Shown one piece after another: positions 54,366 through 64,000 of a DNA stretch of 64,000 bases. This stretch comes from Moelleriella libera RCEF 2490 (lineage: Eukaryota; Ascomycota; Sordariomycetes; Hypocreales; Clavicipitaceae), in assembly GCA_001636675.1 (NCBI GenBank), contig AZGY01000005.1:871469-935468 (forward strand), in the 5' to 3' direction. Made by a program: the position numbers and the translations under genes. The notes below the pieces were generated by a model. It did not search any database. It was not told where the DNA came from and saw nothing but the letters and a program-made list of their open reading frames with translations. The number at the start of each line of letters is the position of its first letter. Position 1 is the first letter of the stretch.

Positions 54366-57300
54366 TTATGATGTGAGATGAGGTGAGGTGAGGTTATGTG
54401 AGGTGAGGAGTGCACTGGTTCTTCTTTTCCAGGAAGCAGTGTTTTTGTGATTGGTGATGATGAATCCTTCGCGCCGCCTTATGTGCAGGTCCAGGACTTA
54501 TTTGTATAGACGCGGGCAACTCGGGCCGATCTTCTTGCTTAGGTTTCTTGGGCGGCGCTGAGAGCCGTCGGGCCGTATCCTGGGGAAGCTGAGACTGCGA
54601 AAGCTTGAGGGTTTCTCACCGGTCGAGGTTGTGTGTGGTGCGCAATTGGAAAAGTAGGAGAGGGAAAGTTATATCCTCAAAGGCTGGGGCTTCTTTCGTG
54701 GAGGTACCAGTGTTTATTGTGCCCCCAGATTCGGACAGCTGCTCCGTCTTATGTTTCTCGGGAGACAAGATGCACTCGCTTTGCTGCAGTTTTGGACCGG
54801 TCCAAGCAAGTGTGCTGTTCAGCCCTATTTTTGGGGATTGTTTCTTTCGGCCACCATTATCTTTCAATGCCCTTTGGAGAGGGTGGCTGGGGATGCGTTC
54901 AAGGATCTCCGCTGCCGTTTTTAGATCCGCGACGCCAAAAGCGGTCGTGTCAGTTTCGAGTAGAAAGATGAGAGCTGTCACAATGCTCAATAACAAACGA
55001 ACAACAAAGCGGCTTGTCTAGACGAACCCCGCGAATGGAGAATGGTAAGAAAGAGGGAAGGGAGGGGGGCAGAAAGAGAGATATAGTCCACCAGCCTCGA
55101 CAAACCCAGTCGGCCTTGTTTATTGCCATGAGAGATGATGCGTCTGTCTTTTCTGCCTCTTACTGGAGGTGGTGGTAGTACTGCCGGGTGCCTCCCATCC
55201 CATCCCATCCCTTCCACCCACACCCCCCCCTTCTTTGACGCCTCCGTCGGTTGCATGCTGGTAGCCGCATCCGCCCAACCGCCCCCGACTTTTTGTTTTT
55301 ATCTTTCGTCCCATGCGCATTCACTCGGCCACTCCATCTTGGGTGGGTGTACCTCGCGAAAGCGGGACGGACGTGTCCCTTTTTTTTTCTTTCCTTTTTC
55401 TCTCCTCAATGGAGAGAGAGAGGAGGGGGTGGGGGGGGGGGGGCATGTGCCAGCGTCTCGTCCCGGTTACCGGTGGCCTCTCTATGGGACCGCCCAAGAC
55501 CAGGACAGGTTGACAGGCAGATTGGCAGGGTAGGGGATATCGTCTCGTCTGTCCCTTCCCCCCCCACGCTTAATGATTCTTTCCCGGACGGAGAGCATCG
55601 GATCGCTGCGTCTGGTGGGCCAAGTGGGAAAAGGTTGGCCGGGATCGTGGTAAGAGAGACCAGATCAAAAAATCAGACAAAAGACGTCGGGCCAAAGGGT
55701 CGAGACTGTGCAGAAACGGAAGAGGAAAGAAAAAAGGTCTCTTCCGCTACGGAGAGAGGTGGCCCGGCAAACGGAGTGCTCTGTACTGGTAGTGAACAAA
55801 ATAAAATAAAACAAAAAAAAAACCCCCCCCAATCATGACAGGGCAACCACCTCAGGTACGCTGGGTGCATATTTGAAACCATCATGCTGCCCATCTCAAC
55901 GCATCTTGTCACCGAACGCGTGCACAGCTCGACGCCGTGAACACGGGCAGGTCTGGGAGGGAAGAGGAGCACTGCGCGTCCCTTGTTTCGTTTCCTCCAG
56001 CATATCCTCATCCAGCCGGCAGCGAGACGAGCGCTTCGAACGTGCCTCTTCGGAGGCCGAGCCTGCGCGGACCAGTCAATTGCGCGTGGCTCGTGCCAGT
56101 GATCCTGGTCAGCAGAGCGGCCGGATTCAGCAGCCGTCGGTGACAGTATCGGGAAATGGGTTTTTGGAGGCGGTTTCGTCGCTTGGCGATGGGTGGCTAC
56201 AGTATTCTGATGATGAGAGGGTACATCGCGCACCATTGCATGATGGTCGCCGAACGTGGTCACGCGTAACTAGTTGCCGGCTTCATCCGCGGACCCCAAG
56301 TAAAAAAAAAACTAAAAAAAAAAAAAAAACTAAAAAACTGCTGCCTGCAGCGGACGGGTGGATGGGCCATTCCCGATAGGCGAGGGGGAGGAAAGGAGGG
56401 GGAGAGAAGGACGGATGGCATTGGGTGGTGTTTCGTGTGTGCTGACAGCCAACATTCTTTCTCCCCCCCCCTCTCCCGGGCTTAGCCTCAGGATTCGCGG
56501 GTTTCCATTTTTAACCCATTGTCTTGGTCATTCGTGTGTTTGCAAACAGGCGGGCGACCAATCCGGAGCGGACTTGACCGTCACAAGCAGAATCCAAGCG
56601 GTCGCCTCGCATGCCGGATTGAAACGCGTGGACACACATGTACGAGAATATCCCGAATCCTGTCATTTGATGCAGCGCGGGACGTCGTCGGTGTCTGGAG
56701 CGTGCCATACCATGCCATGCCTGCCTGTCACCGCCTCAAGTTCAGCCCAGAGCGTTTTATTAATGAAGCGGACAGTAACCCTGACCGCTGGAGGCGATCG
56801 TTTATGCGCCCGCATGGGCTGGCTTATTGGGTGGGCGAGGTGCCGAATCTCGAGACAAGAGTTTTTCGCATGCATCGGTTGCTGCGGCGGCCGCCAGCAT
56901 GCAGCCATTCCCGACCGAAGGGTTTTGCTCATGCTCTTCGGCACCAGCGCGCAGGGCATATCGATGGATCGGTCAAACGAATAGGCGATGACACGACACG
57001 ACATGCTAAACGACGCAGGAGGGCCTGTCTCGGTCGGTGGTGGGTGGTGGTGTGGGCGTAGTCCTCCGCGGACTAGCGCGTGCGTAATGCCAAATACATT
57101 GCATTGTATGTACGATTCTGACAAGCAACACTCCAAAGATTGGTGGCGGAAACTTTGAAGTGGTCTGGTCAATAATCCTCGCGCGATCGAGCACATATCC
57201 AGATGGCAGCCGCGCCTCCCAGCAGAGGGGCCGCAAGGAAATGACCTGTCCACCGGGTCTCGATTGATGATGTAGGCTTTGCTCATATTTGATCTTGGCT

Positions 57301-60300
57301 TCTTGTTGAGAAATGAGGTTGTGGTGTCATGAACGGGGTCCTCGTTTGGGAAAAACCCCATTGTTTTTTTACCGATTTCCACAAAGTAGCGGTGGACCGG
57401 ACATTCAGACAGATGATTTTTTTCGCGGCCTTGCATGCCAACCAAGCTTGTGCCCCCTTGTTGCCCTACCAGCCCGCCAGTAATCTCCCCTTGCCGGCTT
57501 GGTCAAAGGCGATCAACATGGCGATCCGAGCAGGGCGGCGGCGTCGTCACCAATAGGCGCCAAACATGGCCACGGTCTTGGGCTCGGCGCTTCTCCGCCT
57601 CGTTGCAAGCCAGCCAGCAAACATGACCTAACGAGAGCGAGTGACGATCCGAATTTCTTGAAGTTTTTTTTAAAAAAAAAAAAAAACCTTTCATTTTATT
57701 CTTCTTCCGCAGAGGCGTTTCCCCCTTCCCCCCTCTTCACCATCGGCCCGGCTGGCACAGCGGCACGATACGCAAGACGCAGCCGACCGAGCAGCTCGGG
57801 ATTGACGAGATTCGTTAAGCGGTTGTGTGCAAAAAGCGCATGGACCCGATCACACAGAATCGCGAGGCAACGCAAGGCAACGCAGAGGCAAGGCAGAACG
57901 CAGCAGAGCAAGAGCAAGAGCAAAAGCAAAGCAACAGCACGACTGGGGTGTCGGGTGTGGTACGACAGTCGATGGTCCGCGGCGGCAAGTTTAAAAAAAA
58001 AGAAGGAAATAAAAGAAATAGCAACGAGACCCCATCGAGAGACACCGGACCCTTTTCCCGGCATGCCAACCGAGACAAGCTGTTGAGCTGTCGTGCCGCT
58101 CCAACAGTCGGTGATTGAAGTCAGCCGGTGGGGACGATGTGACGTGCATGCCCAGTCATCACCACGGCGTGAGCTGCACGTGAGGTGGTACTTGACAGAG
58201 GTTATATTGAAAAGGGAAAAAGGGTGATACATGTTTTTCGCCCACATCCTCGGAGTATTTCACCTTTTCGTGTCAACCTGTGCTACTGTTCCCCCGGGCC
58301 CGTACCTTTCTTTTCTGTTATCATCATTTCTCTTTTCAGGCGGAAGCGCAAGGGAAACTGTTTTACAGGTAGGCAGGCATAGGAGCATGGACTAAAGATT
58401 GATGAATCACATCGCCACAACCAGTGCCAGCACATTAGTGCCAGTACGCGTGGAGCTCAGGCGGGCAAGTCGTTCCTTCCCTCGTGCCTCGAATTTTCAA
58501 TACATAAATCCCGTGGCCTGACTTGGCATCACTCGTGATGACGTCTGCTTCACCCGACCTGGAACATGCCTTTGTAAGTCTGGTGGGATTTACGGCGGAG
58601 ACGGTGGGTTCCGCTCACCAGAAAGCTCATTCGAACGAGCAGGAACCCAGACCCTTGAGATTCTGCCTTGTCTGCGCCGCTCCGTGGGGCCCAAAAGGCT
58701 CATCGCCTCTTCACCGTCCACCCCCAGCTACATGCAACAGCATCTGTACCCGTACATACGCTTTGTACGAACGCATGGAAATGACGTCGGACCAGGTGTC
58801 GGAAAAACGTTTGTCGAATAAGAGATATGCTCAATGTTGCAATGCTTTGGTCGTCCCAAATTCTCTGGTGAATGGACAATGCCGTCTAAGTTCCAAAAAC
58901 CGACGCACGCATTGCGACGTCGAATTGCATAACAATTACGACCGAGCAACATGGCAGCTTCATCTTGATGGCGGGAACTTTGACACACACGTCGTGATCC
59001 GACCGCAGTGCTCCGATCGGAACGGTATCATGCTCGGATACAGATCCGTCAGATGCCTACCTTAGATAGGAAGTTGCTTACCAGTTAGGTGAGGCATGAG
59101 GCATGTAAAGCCGACATTTTGATCGCACAGCAGTCCCTGGTGTTCCCTGGCTGTAAGTCACGGTCTCAGTGTCACACATTACATATCTCTCCTCCGCAAC
59201 TCCAGATCTCTTGGGCTCGTGCCCATACCGGCAGATGCGAGAAACGGCGCATCCATCGGCGAGAGTGCCGGCACGAAGCCAAAGGAAAAAAGACCAGTGG
59301 CTGAAGGCGTATCGCGATAACAACGGCAAGCTCCTCACGCACAGACAATATCAAGACAAGCATGGGTATGAAGGGAGGGGGGGTGGCACCGATTGCGTTT
59401 GTCGGTATTGCATCCCCCCCCCCCTTTCCCAACGCCGTATTGCACTGCAGGTACATATGTGCAACAATCAGTGCGGTGACAACAAATTGCTAGTTTGCTT
59501 TCTGGCGGCCACACAATTCACAAGGTCTCCTTAGCGAAAGGAAAGACGCCGCGAGGGCCAATTCAGCCGAGTTCTTGGCCGCCAAGAATCCATCGTCACG
59601 ACCGTGCGTGGCGCTGCGAGAGCCTGGTACCTTGTTATTTCCTGTTTCAATCACTGACGCGGAATGAATCTTGTCCAATTGGGAGGGGTTAGTGGGCGCC
59701 GCCGCCGCCGCCGCCACCCCCAGCGCTAGCCGGCTATCGTAGCGAGGGGAAGGAAGGAAAAAAACCGAGACCCAGACCGGCACTTGGCTATAGCGTCCTG
59801 GGGTTATGGACGAGCTCTCTCGCCCTCTCTCTTTTTTTTTTCTGAATCGGCCCATTTTCAATCGGCCCATTTGACTTTTGGGGGTTAGGGGGAGGGGCAG
59901 TAAGGTTCATCAAAACCTGGGGTCTTGGCTTTATTATGTTCTTGTTGTTTGCTTTTTTCTTCTCCCACACTTTGCGGAGGCCTCGCCGAGCCTTGTTCAC
60001 CACTTTTCAAGGACTGAACACATCCCACCCCCCCCTGGCTTGCCGAATCTTGGCTTGGGGTGGCTGGTGGATCACTTTGACCAGACGCAAGTACTGCATG
60101 TAATGTAGTGTACGGAGTTCGTATGAATATATCGTGCAGTAACGCGTACGTACACATGCGATGTTGGTGACGGTTGCGGCTCTTGGGCCCCGGCGCACCG
60201 CTGGGACGTGACGACGCCGATGACGAACACGGCCGCCGCAGCGAACGCGGCGCCCGGCACTGGGCACACAGGGCAAGCGATCTGGAGGGGGGGCCCACGG

Positions 60301-61049
60301 CGAATTGTGCGGCCGTTCGATCTCGAGGATTTTCCCACATGTTCCTGGCCTCAAAAACGCTCCAGTGGATCTTTGGTGCAAACAAACACGGGCCAAAAAC
60401 CTCCTCCGCGGCCCAGCTGCAGTGCGTATCAGGACGTTGAACAAGATGGCGGCGCCGGGCTCGCGCCATCTCGCTCTCACTCGCTCTCGTCATGCCCGAT
60501 CATGGTGGCCTCATGTCCTGGTGTCCTGGACTGGGCCAGAGCCATTGTCCGTATGTGATGCACACGAGCTCTCTCATCTCAGCATTCACTGTTGAGGAAA
60601 ACGCATCCACCCTGCTGACCTGCAGGCTCGCAAGACAACCAGATACGATACTATAGGCATTTGGAGGCAAAACGCGGAGCCGAGATTTTCTCGCACGCCG
60701 TGATTCACAACGACAATGGCTGCGTTTGCTATTGTCGCCAACCACCACCACTGAAGCCGTTTTGGTGCCGTTGGCATCGCTGTGCGTACCACACACACAA
60801 TGAGGCAAACAGGCGAACCGAGGAGTGAATCATGTTTGTTGTCATAAGAATCGCTTGCTTGCTTGCTTGCTTTCATAAGGCTTCCATAAGCCTCCCAGGC
60901 CGCCTACGTCCCTGTCCTGTACGCCCGCCTACGTGAGAACAAGTTTGCTGCTTCACAGCACCAAAAAAGACCGAGAAGCCCGGGTCTGTTCTCCTTGCAC
61001 ACGGCACATACACCTCTTTGTTAAATTGCCCTTCCACCTCGCTACCAAG
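54366..61049. other. 6.7-kb region without a supportable gene
   Basis: Many short frames exist on both strands but none shows family character, consistent splicing or plausible composition. Notable features are: a G run at 55426-55443 and C runs at 55560, 55828, 56464, 59409 and 60025; A9-CT-A17-CT (56301-56331); T8-A15 (57664-57686); and a (GCTT)n microsatellite at 60847-60871. It may hold long regulatory regions or non-coding transcripts. Confidence 0.55.
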
Positions 61050-61472
61050 ATGCTCGAGTCTGTCCTGATGGTGCTCGGCTTCCTCTGGATGCTCCTGTGC
61101 AGGGCCGTCTTCAACACGACCTGGATCATTGTCCTCATGTTCGCCATCCACTGGTTCATTCCCGAGGTCAAGGTCGCCGACGGGGACGCCAGCAACAATA
61201 GCAACGGCGACCGGAAGGATCCAGGTGGCCAGTGCAGGAGGCACAACGACGGCCAGGACAACAGCCAGGATGATAGTCGTGGTGGTGGTGGTGGCACGGG
61301 CCCAAATGCTCGCAACAGCAATAGCCAGACCGGCGCGGGCCCTCAAAACAACACCCAGAATAGCCAAGATGGCGGCAAGGGTAGCAGCAGCCAGACCAAC
61401 AGGAAGGAAACGAAACCTGATGGCGCCGGCAGTGCGGCGGCAAAGCATGGCCCTTCTCAGGCTGTAAGCTGA
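61050..61472 (+). CDS. Doubtful small membrane-anchored Asn/Gln/Gly-rich protein
   Basis: From the ATG at 61050 the frame encodes 140 residues. The hydrophobic start MLESVLMVLGFLWMLLC and AVFNTTWIIVLMFAIHWFIP would anchor it in a membrane. The rest is polar low-complexity (NSNGDRKD, DNSQDDSRGGGGG, NTQNSQDGGK). A GTAAGC donor near the end (61463) would allow splicing into the region of the next frame. A long antisense frame overlaps it, so the coding strand is not certain. Confidence 0.35.
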   Translation: MLESVLMVLGFLWMLLCRAVFNTTWIIVLMFAIHWFIPEVKVADGDASNNSNGDRKDPGGQCRRHNDGQDNSQDDSRGGGGGTGPNARNSNSQTGAGPQNNTQNSQDGGKGSSSQTNRKETKPDGAGSAAAKHGPSQAVS

Positions 61473-61477
61473 CACCT

Positions 61478-61540
61478 ACACCTATACACCTACACCTACA
61501 CCTACACCTACACCTCCATCTACACACACACACACGCTCT
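61478..61540. repeat. (CACCTA)n hexanucleotide array
   Basis: About eight imperfect CACCTA units followed by a short CA run lie between the two small ORFs. Confidence 0.85.
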
Positions 61541-61663
61541 CCTCACTCTTGTGTGTCTGGTCTAAAGAAGAAGCGTATGTAGGGAGCACCCTCGCCAACA
61601 ACGCGAGTGCCTGGTCGGCACGGCGCCGGCGGCAGCCCACACAGGAAGCCGCGCGCCCCGAAC

Positions 61664-62242
61664 ATGTGCAGCCAGCCTCGGCAACAGTGCATCGCCAACG
61701 AACAGCTGTGCGCTTTCCTGCACCGGCTGACGGACGAGCTCGAGCAGCAGAGCGCCGACGAGCAGCGCAGGACAGGCCACCTGAACCGTACCATCGCGCA
61801 GCTCAACTCGGAAAGCAGCCAGCTGCAGCACCAGCTCAAGGTCCTGTACATGACGCAGGCCAGGTACGCGCAGGACGAGGCACACATGCGCGCCGCGTGC
61901 CTGGTGCACGAGATGAACCACCAGCAGGCGGCCGAGGACCTGTACGAGTGCCGGCTGGCCTTGCGCTGCACCGAGGGCTGCGTCGCGCGGCAGAAGAAGG
62001 AGTTTGTCATACACTGGCGGCGCAACAACACGGCGCTGGCGAGGCTGACGATGGCGCTCAAGGGCATCTGCAGCAGGAACAGGGGCAAGATGCCACAGTC
62101 CTGGGTGGCCCTGAGGGCCTTGAGAAACCGACTGCGGAGGACGCGCGACGTCCAGCACAAGGTGCTCAAGTGGAACGGGGTTCAGGGATTGGCCGGCCTC
62201 TTGGCCGAGGAAACAAATCCTGCGGAGACGATGATATCATGA
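61664..62242 (+). CDS. Hypothetical coiled-coil protein, 192 residues
   Basis: From the ATG at 61664; the frame is open further upstream to about 61607. Residues 10-75 have heptad character (LHRLTDELEQQSADEQRRTG, LNSESSQLQHQLKVLYMTQA). A basic C-terminal half follows (RALRNRLRRTRDVQHKVLKW). It has several Cys and His but no recognised domain. A long antisense frame overlaps and the composition is Arg/Gln-rich as expected of GC-rich DNA, so coding status is moderate at best. It might be the second exon of a gene starting at 61050. Confidence 0.35.
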   Translation: MCSQPRQQCIANEQLCAFLHRLTDELEQQSADEQRRTGHLNRTIAQLNSESSQLQHQLKVLYMTQARYAQDEAHMRAACLVHEMNHQQAAEDLYECRLALRCTEGCVARQKKEFVIHWRRNNTALARLTMALKGICSRNRGKMPQSWVALRALRNRLRRTRDVQHKVLKWNGVQGLAGLLAEETNPAETMIS

Positions 62243-62801
62243 ACGATGCGAGCATAGCGAACTGCAAATGGTCTTTGTTGTTTCATGATTTATTGATTTT
62301 ATTTCGGGCGGACACAAGACGTGAGCTACCATGCCATTGGCCTCAACACAGAACATTCGGCGCATATATACCTAGTAGGCAGAACAGGAACAGCCTTACA
62401 ATTGCAAAATTGGTTTCATTGGACCCAGCATTAGGGAATCGATTTGTGCTGGGGGGCGAGCACCCTTGATCGAGACTGGCGGACGTGATGCTCGTAGCAA
62501 CCACGCCGCAGCTCGATGCCAGTAAGGCGACCTGACACCAGCAAATGCACACGCCCCCAGCGCCGACGCAGGTTCCATCATCGGGATGGGTAGGAATATC
62601 TTACAAAGAATGGAACAAAATGTAGGTTGTTACAGCAGCAAAGGAGGGCCAAGAGGGGGGTTTAAATCTCGAATCCATCGCCCCCAACCTCCAAACAAGA
62701 CTCAACAGTGCGCAGCACGGCATATTGGCCCTCGGCCCATGCGGCTCCCCTCAACGGCCGACAGTCCGTTGTCGACGCGGCATCATATAACGATGGCCAC
62801 C
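62243..62801. other. Gap before the Hce2-like gene
   Basis: About 560 bp forming the 3' flank of the effector-like gene. No gene is seen. Confidence 0.4.
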
Positions 62802-63296
62802 CTATGGCTTCGAAATGCGCCAGTCGATCTCGTCCCTGTCCCCGCCCGCGGCGGCACATTTGACCATGCCCATGACGCGCAGGTCGCTGCCCTCGGAAAA
62901 CTGCCGCAAACTCGTGTCCAGCAAAGTTTTGACGTCCCCGTCGCCCAGGGTGAATGGACCCTTGGAAGGATCGGCCGGCTTCACGCTGAGTGCGCAATCC
63001 CTCGTCTGCAGAATCGGCATATACCCCGTGGCGTTGGCGCTGGTCAAGTCAAAGGTGCCGTTCTGGCTCGTCCACGAGCTGTACAGGCCAGCACACTGTT
63101 TCCAGCTGGCGGGGGCAAGGTCTGTCGATTCGGCAAAGGTGGATTGGTCACAGGTGGTCTGCGTGTTGTCGGAAGGATGCCAGAGGAAGCCAGGCGAGTT
63201 GGGTATGAAGCCAGATGCAGGCAACGACCACACCAGGTTGGCCAAGCTGACCACGATAGCCGCCACGGCCCAGAGGCTGGGGCCGAGACGAAACAT
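62802..63296 (-). CDS. Secreted Hce2/Ecp2-type effector candidate
   Basis: A single exon of 164 residues. A signal peptide (MFRLGPSLWAVAAIVVSLAN, cleavage near 24 to 26) is followed by a small mature protein with four cysteines. The layout TTCDQSTFAESTDLAPASWK, QCAGLYSSW, GTFDLTS, TRDCALSV, GDGDVKTLLDTSLRQFSEGS and GMVKCAAAG follows that of the Hce2 domain, known from the Ecp2 effector of Cladosporium fulvum. Some members provoke plant cell death, others occur in fungi of different lifestyles, and their molecular action is unknown. No extra chitinase domain, as in larger Hce2 fusions, is present. The family call rests on the spacing of Cys and the conserved DV-LL-S--F stretch and is moderate to good. 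Confidence 0.72.
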   Translation of the reverse strand: MFRLGPSLWAVAAIVVSLANLVWSLPASGFIPNSPGFLWHPSDNTQTTCDQSTFAESTDLAPASWKQCAGLYSSWTSQNGTFDLTSANATGYMPILQTRDCALSVKPADPSKGPFTLGDGDVKTLLDTSLRQFSEGSDLRVMGMVKCAAAGGDRDEIDWRISKP

Positions 63297-64000
63297 GATG
63301 ATGGGATTCTGTTTTGTCTTTTTTGTTTTACCGTGCTTGTTTGGTTTCCGAACTGGTGGCGCCGATGTAGGGGGATTTTGCGCAAAGGATCGATCTACTA
63401 ACGGTCCTTTGGGCTGGGAGGATCGGTTCCCTTGATGGAATTGGCCCGAGAGACGACAAAAGAAAGACGAGAAAGGGGGAGGGGGGGAATTTCGGCAAGA
63501 AGGAAGAGCAAGAGGAGGGAGGAGGGAGAAAAAAAAAAGGCCCCGAGAACTATTGTCGTGTTACACTGCGTCTGGCAGGATTCGGTAGCAGTTTGCAAAT
63601 GTTTCAGAACAAAGCGAAGTTCCCTCAGCCTTGTCAATCGAGATGTTTTGAGACAGACAGGAGGATCGACGGGTTTCTTGGGGGAGGATTTTATAGGTGC
63701 GTGTTGTTTTGGTGCGGGAAAAAAAATGGTGTTTTTTAAAATTATTTCAATCCCATGCCAGCCAGACAGGACGACAAGTGGCAGCAGCTGCAGCAGCAGC
63801 AACAACAACACCAGTCTAGGCTAGTCAGTCAGCGGTGGAGGTCGTGGCACCTTCCAGCTAACAAACCTGATCTGTCCATGGCCAAGCTCCTTCGTCCGAA
63901 CTCTGAAGCGAAGGATTTTAAAAGAGAACAGGAAACGCGATTGGCGCCGATGACTGCATCGCAAGCCATTTCCGTTTTTTTTTTTCTTTTCCTTGTCGTC
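63297..64000. other. Upstream region of the Hce2-like gene to window end
   Basis: About 700 bp, probably the promoter of the effector-like gene. It carries A-, G- and T-rich runs and a CAGCAG/CAACAA stretch at about 63782-63811. No gene is seen. Confidence 0.45.

Noticed and set aside
54616..54996. Minus-strand frame with a signal-peptide-like start (LLSIVTALIFLLET)
   Set aside because: It has no ATG at its start, no acceptor site that would supply one, and no family resemblance.
60873..61475. A 200-residue minus-strand frame with hydrophobic runs
   Set aside because: The runs mirror Asn/Gly-rich codons on the plus strand, and its composition is less plausible than the plus-strand frame.
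1..64000. CRISPR arrays or prokaryotic operons
   Set aside because: No regularly spaced repeats with unique spacers exist. Spliced genes and fungal families show the DNA is eukaryotic.

Overview
The window looks like nuclear DNA of a filamentous ascomycete, most likely a sordariomycete of the order Hypocreales. The grounds are short introns with GTRAGT donors and CTRAC-type branch sites, dense genes on both strands, and fungus-specific proteins (HET domain, But2 domain, Hce2 effector fold, isocyanide synthase-dioxygenase). The order is inferred from protein character, not from any search.

Layout. 0-4.5 kb: lipoate-protein ligase (+) converges on cytosolic methionyl-tRNA synthetase (-), whose last ~49 codons are supplied by a 120-bp foldback repeat. 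4.5-9.8 kb: a degraded island with the 3' LTR and chromodomain end of a Ty3/gypsy element, palindromic repeats, a frameshifted FHA-domain remnant, and a broken Tc1/mariner transposase. A 65-bp duplicate of an S28 peptidase exon lies at its right edge. 9.8-15 kb: S28 serine carboxypeptidase (-) and a GH31 glycoside hydrolase (-). 15-31 kb: gene-poor DNA with a multi-exon membrane protein, a secreted But2-domain cell wall protein, tRNA-Ser(GCU) with an intron, an unknown protein, a HET-domain protein and a single-pass membrane protein with a PAN/Apple-like domain.

32-38 kb is the most notable region. A six-exon class A flavin monooxygenase (-) is transcribed away from a two-domain isocyanide synthase/Fe(II)-2-oxoglutarate dioxygenase of the XanB type (+), with a 2-kb gap between them. 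This may be a small isocyanide-metabolite locus. 39-53 kb is a housekeeping block: an eight-exon Artemis/SNM1-like nuclease (+), the DEAD-box ribosome-assembly helicase Mak5 (-, with a long GC-AG intron) and the 2,103-residue nuclear-pore basket protein Mlp1/TPR (-). 53.7-54.4 kb: an unknown protein. 54.4-61 kb: a 6.7-kb stretch with no supportable gene. 61-64 kb: two doubtful small ORFs and a secreted Hce2/Ecp2-like effector candidate (-).

Gene models with introns were built by hand from splice signals and frame continuity. Outer coordinates are given in each entry and the exon limits in its text.
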